Shown here piece by piece: positions 44,248 to 53,036 of a stretch of DNA of 64,000 nucleotides (position 1 is the stretch's first letter; each line of letters opens with the position of its first letter). Origin of the DNA: Gammaproteobacteria bacterium (GTDB taxonomy: Bacteria; Pseudomonadota; Gammaproteobacteria; Enterobacterales; Alteromonadaceae); NCBI GenBank assembly GCA_017302255.1, contig JAFLDV010000010.1, positions 1-64,000 of the forward strand, written 5' to 3'. A program made the translations under genes and the position numbers. Under the pieces are notes generated by a model. It was not told the origin of the DNA, did no database searches, and saw only the letters and a list, made by a program, of their open reading frames with translations.

Positions 44248-46743
44248 ATGCGTATGAAAGGTAGATTGATTTTCGGTATCTCCTTTGTCTTGTTCTCGCT
44301 CATCAGCTTGTTTATTTCCATGCACCTGCATCAAATCGATGGTCAAACTAGCCGTTTACGGGCTGAAACCTTAACTGAACAATTAGCGACAACCCTCGAA
44401 GTTATTTCTGCAGACAGGTTAAGGGCCATTGATGAGCTCAGCAACAATTGGCCGGTCGCAGCTGCTAACCAAGTAGATTGGTTTAACTATCAAGCTCGCA
44501 GTCTAAGTAAGATGTTGCCCGGCATTTTTGATATCTGGTTAGCCGATGAAAATGGCAAAGTGCTCTGGGGTATCAATCCACAATTGCGCCCGGTGTTAGT
44601 AGGGCAAAACTTGGAAGCGAAGCTGACGCAGTTTCGCTTTGCAAGCAATGTCGAGCCAAACAGACAATTACCTAATCAAACCCTTGCAGTTCCTGCACCG
44701 CCTGAACCGGCATTGGTGCAAATTAATCAGCGGATCTTTGTTGTTTATCAAAAATCGGTAAAGCTCGACGACCACAAACACTGGCAATTAATTGCATTAC
44801 TGGATACGCAAGCAACGATGGATGCATTGACTGTTGATTTGCGGGAAAAGCCCATTGCGTTGATAGTCCAAGCTGATAAGTTGCCGGTGTTTAAGCTCAG
44901 CGAGCTTGATGAATATTATCCGACAGCATCGCAAACTTTTACCTTTGCCGGATTACCTTGGCAGCTACAAGTGCAGAGTCATGAGCAGCACATTTTAAAT
45001 TTATCTATGGCTATTTTGGTTGGCGAATGTATTGCTTTCACGTTCAGTGGACTGATTTTACTCTGGTTTCGCCAGCAGCAGAAAAACAAGCAAGTGCAAC
45101 AGGTTTATCAAGCTGCCGCGGATGTGTCGCCAGATGCGATGTTGATCTTCAGAAGTGACAACCTAGCGAGTCAAGCCGAAGAGTTGCAACTATTTAGCTG
45201 CAATGCAGCCGCCACAGCGGTGTTACAAGCTGACTTTTTGGATGGAAGCTTGCAGCAAATCGCCCTGAAAATTGGCTTGGCTGATATCGATACCATCACC
45301 CATCAGGTGTTGACTGAACAACAGATATTCCATCGATTGTTGAAAACCAAAAAGCGTGCGGTAGCGGCAGATTGGTTGCAAATCACCATGATGCGCATCC
45401 CTGGAGGTATTGCGTTAACGATGCAGGATGTATCGACCGAGCAACGGCTACAACAGAAAATTCGCTACCAGGCTGACCATGACCAGCTTACCGGATTATT
45501 AAACCGCTATGCCTTTGCTGGAGCCCTTGATGCAGCTATGGCAGATCCTCGTCAATCCTATTTATGTTACATAGATATGGACCAGTTTAAGTTAATCAAT
45601 GACAGCTGTGGTCACCTTGCTGGCGATGATTTATTGCGAAAAACCGCGAGTTTGCTTGCAGCTCATTTAGGCGAGCATGATTCATTAGCGCGAGTGGGTG
45701 GGGATGAATTTTGCCTATTGCTAGTGGATCGGGATTTGGCAGAAGTGAAAGCCTTGCTCGACCAGTTGTTGGTGACTATTAGTCAGTTTAGGTTCCAATG
45801 GCAAGATCAGGTATTTGTGATAGGCGCGAGTATTGGTGTTGTCGCAGTAACCGCGCAGTTTGAGGATGCTGTTGCTTTGATCCGAGCTGCTGATTCTGGT
45901 TGTTATTTGGCAAAAAATGCAAGTAGAAACAGTTACTTTATCGTAGAAGAGCAAGCTGGAGCTCTCGACCATTTGACCCAGGAACGCCATTATTTGGCGA
46001 TTGTGCGTCGAGCTTTATTGACGGATAGTTTTGAGCTCTATGCGCAGCCAATTGTGCCTTTAAGCCATGCCAATGGCAGTCATTTAGAGATCTTGCTTAG
46101 GTTAAAAGATGAATTTGGAGAGCTGATTAGTCCCGCTGTATTTATTCCACTGGCCGAGCGCCAAGGATTGATGTGTGACATTGATGAGTGGGTAGTTTCA
46201 CATGTGCTAAGCCGGCTTGAGCAAGAGTTATTGTCATTGCGGCATCTGGATAAAATCGCCATCAATATCTCGGGGATTTCGCTAAGTGATCATAAGTTTT
46301 TGAAGAAAATTAAGAAGTTAATTAAAGCGAGCACAGTGCCTGCGGATATGTTGTGCTTTGAAATTACTGAGACTGCTGCGGTAAGTAATATGGCGCAAGC
46401 ACAGCTATTTATTCAAGAACTCCGCTTGTTGGGTTGTCATTTTGCGCTAGATGACTTCGGCGTTGGGATGTCTTCCTTCGGATATCTAAGAAATATGGCG
46501 GTGGATTACGTAAAAATTGACGGCTCATTTGTCAAAAATATGGCCACCAATACTTCAGATGCAGTGATGGTGAAGGCCATTACCGATATTGTGCATAGCC
46601 TTGATAAGCAAGCGATTGCCGAATTTGTTGGGGATGATGTTACCGTTGAAATGCTGCGAAGTTTCGGCGTCGAATATGCGCAGGGATTTGGCATCGCCAA
46701 ACCGCGACCGCTAACTGAGGTGTTGTTGGATTATCGGTTTTAG
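44248..46743 (+). CDS. membrane GGDEF-EAL protein
   Basis: 831 residues from the ATG at 44248, with AGGTGA upstream. Helices at about 7-25 and 250-275 flank a periplasmic sensor of no recognised family. A PAS-like region (about 285-400) leads into the GGDEF domain (about 410-570): RVGGDEF is intact, DMDQFKLIND is present, and no RxxD I-site precedes it (GEHD instead). In the EAL domain (about 580-828) the first motif reads EIL (SHLEILLRL), followed by NISG, the LDDFGVGMSSFGYL loop and KIDGSFV. The catalytic pattern of a c-di-GMP phosphodiesterase is mostly kept but altered (EIL, FVG in place of EGVE). It may be a receptor or weak enzyme. Confidence 0.88.
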   Translation: MRMKGRLIFGISFVLFSLISLFISMHLHQIDGQTSRLRAETLTEQLATTLEVISADRLRAIDELSNNWPVAAANQVDWFNYQARSLSKMLPGIFDIWLADENGKVLWGINPQLRPVLVGQNLEAKLTQFRFASNVEPNRQLPNQTLAVPAPPEPALVQINQRIFVVYQKSVKLDDHKHWQLIALLDTQATMDALTVDLREKPIALIVQADKLPVFKLSELDEYYPTASQTFTFAGLPWQLQVQSHEQHILNLSMAILVGECIAFTFSGLILLWFRQQQKNKQVQQVYQAAADVSPDAMLIFRSDNLASQAEELQLFSCNAAATAVLQADFLDGSLQQIALKIGLADIDTITHQVLTEQQIFHRLLKTKKRAVAADWLQITMMRIPGGIALTMQDVSTEQRLQQKIRYQADHDQLTGLLNRYAFAGALDAAMADPRQSYLCYIDMDQFKLINDSCGHLAGDDLLRKTASLLAAHLGEHDSLARVGGDEFCLLLVDRDLAEVKALLDQLLVTISQFRFQWQDQVFVIGASIGVVAVTAQFEDAVALIRAADSGCYLAKNASRNSYFIVEEQAGALDHLTQERHYLAIVRRALLTDSFELYAQPIVPLSHANGSHLEILLRLKDEFGELISPAVFIPLAERQGLMCDIDEWVVSHVLSRLEQELLSLRHLDKIAINISGISLSDHKFLKKIKKLIKASTVPADMLCFEITETAAVSNMAQAQLFIQELRLLGCHFALDDFGVGMSSFGYLRNMAVDYVKIDGSFVKNMATNTSDAVMVKAITDIVHSLDKQAIAEFVGDDVTVEMLRSFGVEYAQGFGIAKPRPLTEVLLDYRF

Positions 46744-46877
46744 TTCCGAGGTCGGCAGCAAAGTCAGCACGAACTTTCAGCACGAACTATGCCCTGTCTA
46801 AAAGCGCCCCAAAGTGACGTCAACTGCGCGTAGTGAATAGAATGGCACTTACCAAAAGTGAACCGAGCAACCTGCAG

Positions 46878-48005
46878 CTATTTAATCGAATTTGCCGACG
46901 TTGCTGGGCAATTGCCGCTTCGTGCTTGCAGGGCAATATCCGGTTGATCGGTGAATAGGCCATCTAACCAAGTTTGCTGGAATAGCCAAGTCAGCTCTTC
47001 GCATAACGATTGACGAATGCCGGCTGGGGTTACTTGGCGAAAGGAGTCTTCGGCGCGGTAGGTGTAAGGATGGATCTTAAGTCCAAGCGTTTTGACTTGC
47101 TGCACCCATGGCGCGACAGGACCTCCGGCATACGGATATAGGTTATCTCGCCAAGGTCCGACCGCATCGGCGTAGCTTGCGACAACTTTCAGACCTTCAA
47201 CAGTAACCATGTCGGCATAGGTCGGTACCTTGCCAGTGGTTGGTTGATTTTGCTGAACTTGATACACCTGATCCCAGGCATAGGCAAAATTGTCCTTAGG
47301 TAAAACTCCGCCACCGCTGACGTCGCCAAGCAGTTGAACCAAATGGATCGGAAAGCTGAATTGCTCACGCCATGCATGCCAGCGTTTTAACGGCTCAGCC
47401 TCGAATGATTCAAGATAAAGCTGCTGACCAGAAGGCAGTGGTTGTGCTTTGAGTTGGCGGCGCAATAATTCCGCAGTATCTGCGCGGAAGCTCCCCGCTT
47501 GATGGAGGAAATAAGTTGGGTGCTTTAACTCCATATAAACGCCAAAACGTTTGCCTTGCTGCCATTGTTGCGCGTTCCAAGTCAGAAAGTCCTGCAAACT
47601 CAACAATGGCCAGCGATCGTTGAGTCTGATGTTGTGCGGGCGCTCGTTTGCTTTAGTTTCCCGAAGCCGCAGCGAGCGAAGCTCCGCCAAGGTAAAGTCC
47701 TCAGCAAACCAGCCCGTGATAGGCAGACCATCAACAATTTTGTTGGTTTTTCTCGAGGCAAATTCGGCTCGCTCAGCAACATTGGTTGAGAGACTTAATT
47801 CATTTTCATGGCGGATCAATAGCTGCTGATCTTTGCTAACGACTAAATCCAGCTCAAGCACATCAGCATGTTGACTGAGGGCAATTTCATAAGCTTGCTG
47901 ACTATGTTCTGGCGCGTAACCACTAGCGCCGCGATGGGCGACAACTAGTTTTGTTGGTGCAGGTTGCACAGCCGCGAGCAACATAGAAAAAGCAGATAAC
48001 AGCAT
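46878..48005 (-). CDS. glpQ: periplasmic glycerophosphodiester phosphodiesterase
   Basis: 375 residues with a signal peptide (about 1-16). It hydrolyses glycerophosphodiesters to sn-glycerol-3-phosphate and an alcohol in the periplasm. The catalytic motif VVAHRGASGYAPEHS near residue 22 has the conserved HRG and E. The metal-binding Glu-Asp pair is in VLELDLVVS. The second histidine lies in IRHENELSLST, where the usual HD is HE. KRFGVYMELKHP gives the next conserved Glu and Lys. It is divergent from a TonB-dependent receptor, with Pho-box-like sites between, fitting organic-phosphate scavenging. Confidence 0.92.
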   Translation of the reverse strand: MLLSAFSMLLAAVQPAPTKLVVAHRGASGYAPEHSQQAYEIALSQHADVLELDLVVSKDQQLLIRHENELSLSTNVAERAEFASRKTNKIVDGLPITGWFAEDFTLAELRSLRLRETKANERPHNIRLNDRWPLLSLQDFLTWNAQQWQQGKRFGVYMELKHPTYFLHQAGSFRADTAELLRRQLKAQPLPSGQQLYLESFEAEPLKRWHAWREQFSFPIHLVQLLGDVSGGGVLPKDNFAYAWDQVYQVQQNQPTTGKVPTYADMVTVEGLKVVASYADAVGPWRDNLYPYAGGPVAPWVQQVKTLGLKIHPYTYRAEDSFRQVTPAGIRQSLCEELTWLFQQTWLDGLFTDQPDIALQARSGNCPATSANSIK

Positions 48006-48061
48006 TGGAAAACCTATAAAACTTCAGCAAATCAACAATTAGCAAATGCTAAGCCGCTTGT

Positions 48062-48079
48062 ATTGCAACTTAATGACAT
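48062..48079 (-). promoter_or_regulatory. weak Pho-box-like site facing glpQ
   Basis: On the minus strand ATGTCAT, a 4-base spacer, then TTGCAAT. The first half matches the PhoB half-site CTGTCAT at 6 of 7 positions, the second at about 4 of 7. A TAGCAT -10-like element follows some 10 bases later. Weak, but in the right place for a glpQ promoter. Confidence 0.25.
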
Positions 48080-48131
48080 TGATTGTTGCTTCTTAATTGT
48101 TAAATAAATCGTTCACTAATTTGTCGTAACT

Positions 48132-48149
48132 CTGCCATGTAGTTTTCAC
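48132..48149 (+). promoter_or_regulatory. Pho-box-like site facing the TonB-dependent receptor
   Basis: CTGCCAT, spacer GTAG, then TTTTCAC, compared with the PhoB direct repeat CTGTCAT-N4-CTGTCAC: 6 of 7 and 5 of 7 matches. The start of a possible -10 (ACTATAGC) is 11 bases downstream, which is the spacing of PhoB-activated promoters. Confidence 0.35.
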
Positions 48150-48235
48150 ATTTCATCACCACTATAGCGGGCGGTTCTGACACGTCCGACCAATTATAAA
48201 TAAATTTAATTCAAAAATTTTTGGGAGATTTCAAG

Positions 48236-50581
48236 GTGATTACATTGGCAAAGACGCCGTTGGCGCTAGCAATTTCAATGCTGTTAACTGCGCCAGCAAT
48301 GGCAACCAATATGGATGCGGATAAAACAGCTGCAGCGAACGCGGAGCGTGAAGTTGAAGTAATGACAGTTTCAGGTAAGAAACTGAGCTATGCCAATAAC
48401 TTAGTGGATGAAAACGACAAACTATTGAAATCGCCAATCGGCAACGTGATGGATTTAGTGAACAATCTGCCTGGCGTTAACGTTGGTCAAGGTGACCCAT
48501 ATGGCGCAGATGATTACACGACAGTCGTCAATATGCGCGGTTTTGTTATCGACCGAGCTGATCAACAAATTGGTATTACTATCGATGGTCTGCCAAACGG
48601 TGGCTCAGCCTATGCTGGCGGTTCTAAAGCCAACCGTTATTTGGACAGTGAAAACACTGCGATGGTTGAAGTAGGGCAAGGGGCTGCCGATATTGCATCA
48701 GCATCACTTGATGCTTTGGGCGGGACTTTAAACTTTATTAGTGCTAATCCCGAAGAAGAGCAGGGTGGTCGTTTCGCGCATAGCCAAGGTAGTTTTAACG
48801 CGCGTCGCGATTTTATCCGGTTTGACACGGGTCGCATTTTTGGAAACACCACAGCTTATGCCAGTCTTTCAAACAGCTTTAATAACCGCTGGATAGGCAG
48901 TGGTAGTAATGGTTTTGCAGACCGCTTGCACGGCGAATTAAAGAGCGTCACCGAGCTTGATAAGGTAAAAATCACGGCGCGTCTGTCCTATGACGATACC
49001 GAAGAAGATAACTATCAACCGGTTTCTTTAGCACAATTTCAAAACACGCCGGAGTGGGACGGCCTTACTTGGACATGGACCGGCGATCCGGATATCGACC
49101 AAAACTACGCAGAAACTTGGTCAACCCTGCGTGAGAACACTTTACTGTATGTGAAAACCGAATGGAATTTGTCGGATGATCTGGAATTGGTGGTGACTCC
49201 ATACTTGCACCAACAAGAAGGTCGTGGTGATTGGTTGCCGCCGTACATGCATTATCCTGTCGATGCCAATGGCAACGTAGTGAAAGCGGGTAACGTCAAA
49301 ACAACACGCTATAAATTTGTCGATGCACAAGGTCGCCCTATTTTGGACCCAACGGCAAGTACTGTGGGCGCCAAACGAGTTGCATCTTACCGACACACTC
49401 ATTATGACAAAGACCGCAGCGGAGCCTTGGCTGAGCTTAAATACAGCATGGACAATCACCAATTACGCGGTGGATTATGGTTCGAACAACAAGATCGCCG
49501 ACAAACTCGTGATTGGCATCAGGTGATCGACACCGCAATTTCTTATCAGTTTAACCAAACACCATATTGGGTGCAGTTTGATGACCAATATAGCTCGGAC
49601 GTGCTGAAATATTTTGTGCAAGATGTGTGGACTCTGGGCGATGCGCAAATCACTGTCGGTTTGCAGCAGTATTTGGTTGATGTAAAACGCCAAGATTTCT
49701 TAAATGGTCGTGGCAACGATACCTTGGATAGCGATTCTGAGTTATTACCAAGTGTTGGTTTGGTTTACCCAATTTCTGAGAATGTCGAGCTGTTTACCGG
49801 TTATTCGCGCAATTTTAAAGCAATGACAGACAAATTACTGGAAACGAAAAAAGCCAGTGAATTGACAGAGTTAGAGCCTGAAACTGCTGATAATTTGGAT
49901 GTTGGTTTACGTTACAACGGCGATGCACTGAGTGCTTCAGCAACATTGTATCAAGCCAAGTTTGATAACCGCATTGCACTCTTAACTTACCAAACAAACC
50001 CTGACGGTACACCAAACTATGATGCAGTTGGCGATGGTAACTTCGACAACGTTGGTGGTGTGGATTCTCGCGGCTTTGAGGGGAGTCTGGATTATCGTTT
50101 GACGGACAGCCTGCAATTAAACGCAGCACTGACCTTAAACCGCTCGTTATATGCCGAAGACGTGTTTGGTGTGGCGAAAAACGCCGCGGGCCAAGCGGTT
50201 CGTATCATCGACTATAAGCAGGATCAAGAAGTCGCTGGTAGTCCAAAACAAATGACAAGTGTGGGCCTAGTGTATGAGCAACAATGGTATCACGCAGGGA
50301 TTAATCTGAAGCGAGTTGGTAGTTACTACGGTGCCGCCAAACATACCTTTGTGAACAACAATAGTGTGTGGAATCGTGATGAAATTCCAGCAAGCACGCT
50401 CTGGGATCTGTACTTTGGCTATCGTAAAGATCTGGTTGGAGATGGTTTAGTGAAGTCTTTAGAACTGAACTTCCTGATCAATAACCTGACGGATCAAGCC
50501 CATATTACCGGCGGTAGTGAAGGCGCTTATTTGTTGGGTGCAGGTCGCAGTGCCAGTATGACGGTGAGCTTAGGCTTCTAA
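48236..50581 (+). CDS. TonB-dependent outer-membrane receptor
   Basis: 781 residues from a GTG at 48236, with GGGAGA eight bases upstream. The signal peptide ends near residue 24 (AMA). A TonB-box-like EVMTVSG lies at about 44-50. The plug domain is about 60-175: GNVMDLVNNLPGVNVGQGD, then VVNMRGFVIDRADQQIGITIDG. The 22-strand barrel ends in the aromatic signature SMTVSLGF. ESELLPSVGLVYPI and LEPETADNLDVGLRY are barrel strands typical of TonB receptors. The substrate is unknown. Location opposite glpQ with Pho-like sites suggests a phosphorus compound; Fur boxes were not found upstream. Confidence 0.93.
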   Translation: MITLAKTPLALAISMLLTAPAMATNMDADKTAAANAEREVEVMTVSGKKLSYANNLVDENDKLLKSPIGNVMDLVNNLPGVNVGQGDPYGADDYTTVVNMRGFVIDRADQQIGITIDGLPNGGSAYAGGSKANRYLDSENTAMVEVGQGAADIASASLDALGGTLNFISANPEEEQGGRFAHSQGSFNARRDFIRFDTGRIFGNTTAYASLSNSFNNRWIGSGSNGFADRLHGELKSVTELDKVKITARLSYDDTEEDNYQPVSLAQFQNTPEWDGLTWTWTGDPDIDQNYAETWSTLRENTLLYVKTEWNLSDDLELVVTPYLHQQEGRGDWLPPYMHYPVDANGNVVKAGNVKTTRYKFVDAQGRPILDPTASTVGAKRVASYRHTHYDKDRSGALAELKYSMDNHQLRGGLWFEQQDRRQTRDWHQVIDTAISYQFNQTPYWVQFDDQYSSDVLKYFVQDVWTLGDAQITVGLQQYLVDVKRQDFLNGRGNDTLDSDSELLPSVGLVYPISENVELFTGYSRNFKAMTDKLLETKKASELTELEPETADNLDVGLRYNGDALSASATLYQAKFDNRIALLTYQTNPDGTPNYDAVGDGNFDNVGGVDSRGFEGSLDYRLTDSLQLNAALTLNRSLYAEDVFGVAKNAAGQAVRIIDYKQDQEVAGSPKQMTSVGLVYEQQWYHAGINLKRVGSYYGAAKHTFVNNNSVWNRDEIPASTLWDLYFGYRKDLVGDGLVKSLELNFLINNLTDQAHITGGSEGAYLLGAGRSASMTVSLGF

Positions 50582-50649
50582 CACTGATAAGCGCAGTTAA
50601 GCTAACTAAGCGCTTGAGTTCTAGAACCCGTTAAACTGTAAAAAAGTGG

Positions 50650-50683
50650 AAGCCATGCGTTGTTGTGACGCATGGCTTTTTTA
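50650..50683 (+). terminator. terminator of the receptor gene
   Basis: AAGCCATGCGT and ACGCATGGCTT arms around TGTTGTG with a T run, about 70 bases after the receptor gene. The remaining bases up to 50905 hold no visible gene and must include the ohr promoter. Confidence 0.9.
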
Positions 50684-50905
50684 TTTTGGAAATATTAATT
50701 TTTAAAAATCAGTTGGTTAATTTGCTTTGCTAATATCGACTGCAAAAATAGTTTGCGCGATAACTATCATTTGAATATGATGGCGCCATCAGCAGTAAAG
50801 CCCTGCGAAAGCCGACAACTCATCCACGGCTCTGCACGGTTAAAAATTTTTTTAGATATAGTTGTCACAGTAAATGTTTTTGAAAAATCAATTAAGGATC
50901 GCAAA

Positions 50906-51322
50906 ATGCAAGTATTGTACAAAGCAGTAGTTACCAGCACTTCAGGTCGTGACGGTCGAGCGGTATCTGATGATCAACATCTCGATGTGAAATTAAGTAT
51001 GCCCAAGGAATTAGGCGGAGCAGGTGGTTCAGCCACCAATCCTGAGCAGTTGTTTGCCGCTGGCTATTCAGCATGTTTTTTAAGTGCGCTGAAATATGTC
51101 GCTGGCCTGCAAAAAGTCGCATTGCCTGCGGATGCCACTGTGCGCGCAGAGGTTGGGATTGGCCAAATTCCACAAGGTTTTGGCCTTGATGTTGAATTAT
51201 TTATTGCATTGCCAGGGGTTGATACTGCGGTTGCGCAAAGTATTGTCGACTCAGCACATAAAGTCTGTCCTTACTCAAATGCTACTCGCAATAGCTTAGA
51301 CGTGCGTTTGACTTTGGTATAA
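50906..51322 (+). CDS. ohr: organic hydroperoxide resistance protein
   Basis: 138 residues from the ATG at 50906, with AAGGA upstream; longer readings to 50753 have no family support. It matches Ohr: VLYKAVVTSTSGRDGRAVS near the start, NPEQLFAAGYSACFLSAL with the peroxidatic Cys near residue 60, and AHKVCPYSNATRNSLDV with the resolving Cys near 125. Ohr reduces organic and lipid hydroperoxides using lipoylated proteins. No OhrR repressor gene is nearby. Confidence 0.96.
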   Translation: MQVLYKAVVTSTSGRDGRAVSDDQHLDVKLSMPKELGGAGGSATNPEQLFAAGYSACFLSALKYVAGLQKVALPADATVRAEVGIGQIPQGFGLDVELFIALPGVDTAVAQSIVDSAHKVCPYSNATRNSLDVRLTLV

Positions 51323-51326
51323 ACAA

Positions 51327-51352
51327 TAAGCACCAGCCTTGGGCTGGTGCTT
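51327..51352. terminator. terminator between ohr and the nuclease gene
   Basis: AAGCACCAGCC and GGCTGGTGCTT arms around TT lie between convergent genes, with only a short T stretch on each strand. Confidence 0.75.
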
Positions 51353-51369
51353 GCTTTGCTGTGGTTTAG

Positions 51370-52185
51370 TTATTTTGGAAACTTAATCGTTTCGCCTGCA
51401 AACACAGCATTGAGGTAGGCTCCGATGCGCACGCCTGCTTGCTGTAAGCGGATTTTCACCGTTGGTAAATGCTGAAAGTTATAGTCATAACTCAGGTTTT
51501 CAGCGGTGCTGTATGAGGTTTCGCGAAGCTTGGCACTTTCGTTGATCCATGAGCCGACATCTAAAGCCGACCAAGTGTTGGCTTCGTCTTTAGCAATATG
51601 CCGCAATAATGTCGATGCGTATTCGGTATAGGAAAGTTGTTGCTTATCAATCATTTCGCTATCCCAGACCTTATGCAGGTTGCTGTCTTGGCCAAAGTAC
51701 TTGAGCTTAATTTTATTGCCGCCCATGTCATCGCGGGCTTTCGCCGAAACGTGCAGTGGTTGATGCAAATCACCAATCAGATGCACGATAAAACGAACAG
51801 CGAGTTGTTTGTCGGCAACACTACTCTTGTTGTTTTGCAGTATCTCGGTATATTTTTTTAAGGCAGTCACGGCATCGCCTTCGTCCGGCGCATCATGGTT
51901 ATGGTAATGTTCGCCATCAGCTAACGTGACGTAGTGATACGGGTTGGCGGTTTTCTGCCAAAACTCATCCTTACTCGCTCGCATTTCATCTGGATAAGTT
52001 GCTGACTCCGCAAGGCTTTCCGCACCCATAATCGCGCTTAGTTGCTGCTTACTTTGCGCTGTCAGATAACTTTCGGCGATTTGACCTGTTACTCGATGTC
52101 CTTGTTGGCCCCACGCCAAACAGTGAGTACTGGTGATGAATAATGAGCAGCATAATAGGCTGTGCTTTAGCGTTAGTTTTGACAT
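51370..52185 (-). CDS. exported S1/P1-type nuclease
   Basis: 271 residues from the ATG at 52185. The signal peptide ends in HCLA, so the mature protein starts with Trp (WGQQGHRVTGQIAESYL), whose backbone binds zinc in this family. Other ligands are visible: His in PYHYVTLADGEHYHNHDA, Asp and His in IVHLIGDLHQPLHVS, and HKVWDSEMI with His and Asp. Three zinc ions cleave single-stranded DNA, RNA and 3'-nucleotides. In the periplasm it could release phosphate or nucleosides from extracellular nucleic acid, in line with the nearby glpQ. It lies downstream of the DoxX gene on the same strand. Confidence 0.93.
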   Translation of the reverse strand: MSKLTLKHSLLCCSLFITSTHCLAWGQQGHRVTGQIAESYLTAQSKQQLSAIMGAESLAESATYPDEMRASKDEFWQKTANPYHYVTLADGEHYHNHDAPDEGDAVTALKKYTEILQNNKSSVADKQLAVRFIVHLIGDLHQPLHVSAKARDDMGGNKIKLKYFGQDSNLHKVWDSEMIDKQQLSYTEYASTLLRHIAKDEANTWSALDVGSWINESAKLRETSYSTAENLSYDYNFQHLPTVKIRLQQAGVRIGAYLNAVFAGETIKFPK

Positions 52186-52250
52186 AAAAATTCTCATAAA
52201 AACTAGGCAGAGTCGAACTCTGCTGAGCAATGCGCACAGCCAATGGCAAA

Positions 52251-52913
52251 TTAATTTACCAGGCCGCGGCGCTGAAGATGACGTTTAATCCAATAATCTA
52301 AGCCGAGGTAAGCCCCACAACCTTGGCAACATAAAATCAATAACATCACCAAGTAGGTTGCCGCAAATTCGATGCCGTTGTTTAGCACTACAAAACTGCC
52401 GCTGGCGGTGAGCCATTCATAATTTCCGTGCTCAGCTAATAAGCTGCGGGCGCGTTCTAACTTTTCAGCACTGGCCATTACGGTTTGATCATAAAACAAA
52501 GTGCCATTTGCCAGCCAGCTATTTGCGTCGGCAATTGCAAGCCAGCCGTGTTGCCAATGCACTGTGACTATTGCCACAAGCATGGTCGATGCCAGCATAA
52601 ATGCGCTAAGCCGAGTAGCCAGTCCGAACAGAAGGCCGATGGCGCCGCCAACCTCAGCCACAATTGCCAATATAGCCAACAGCATTGGCATTGGTAAATC
52701 TAAGCCGCCGGCACCAAACCAAGCGACGGTATCAGCAAAATGCTGCATTTTCATGACGCCAGCTTGCAGCAACGGCGGCACCAAATACAGCCGCAACAGC
52801 AATAATGCCGCCGCCTGACCATGATTGAGTAAGTTACTGAACTGTTGATACAGCCAAATGAGGGCATGCACTGGCGTGACCAACAATGTTTTAGCGATGT
52901 TGTTTGAGGACAT
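52251..52913 (-). CDS. DoxX-family membrane protein
   Basis: 220 residues with AGGTAG before the ATG. Four to five hydrophobic segments are visible (about 36-55, 78-96, 102-120, 165-190). The DoxX pattern appears as ALLLLRLYLVPPLLQAGVMKM, then FGAGGLDLPMPMLLAILAIVAEVGGAIGLLFGLATRLSA split across the second and third helices. A middle extracytoplasmic loop (about 125-165) is longer than usual. DoxX proteins take part in thiosulfate oxidation in archaea and in redox complexes in others; here the role is unknown. It is 65 bases upstream of the S1/P1 nuclease gene. Confidence 0.85.
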   Translation of the reverse strand: MSSNNIAKTLLVTPVHALIWLYQQFSNLLNHGQAAALLLLRLYLVPPLLQAGVMKMQHFADTVAWFGAGGLDLPMPMLLAILAIVAEVGGAIGLLFGLATRLSAFMLASTMLVAIVTVHWQHGWLAIADANSWLANGTLFYDQTVMASAEKLERARSLLAEHGNYEWLTASGSFVVLNNGIEFAATYLVMLLILCCQGCGAYLGLDYWIKRHLQRRGLVN

Positions 52914-53036
52914 AGTCTACCTAGTTAGGTTGGAGTGCTAGGCGCAATAACATCTAGCACTTTGGCAAATACGATACTTTGCTAGACCGAATCAATGGCA
53001 AAAAACTTTCAACTCATGCTGAAATTGTGCAAGCGC

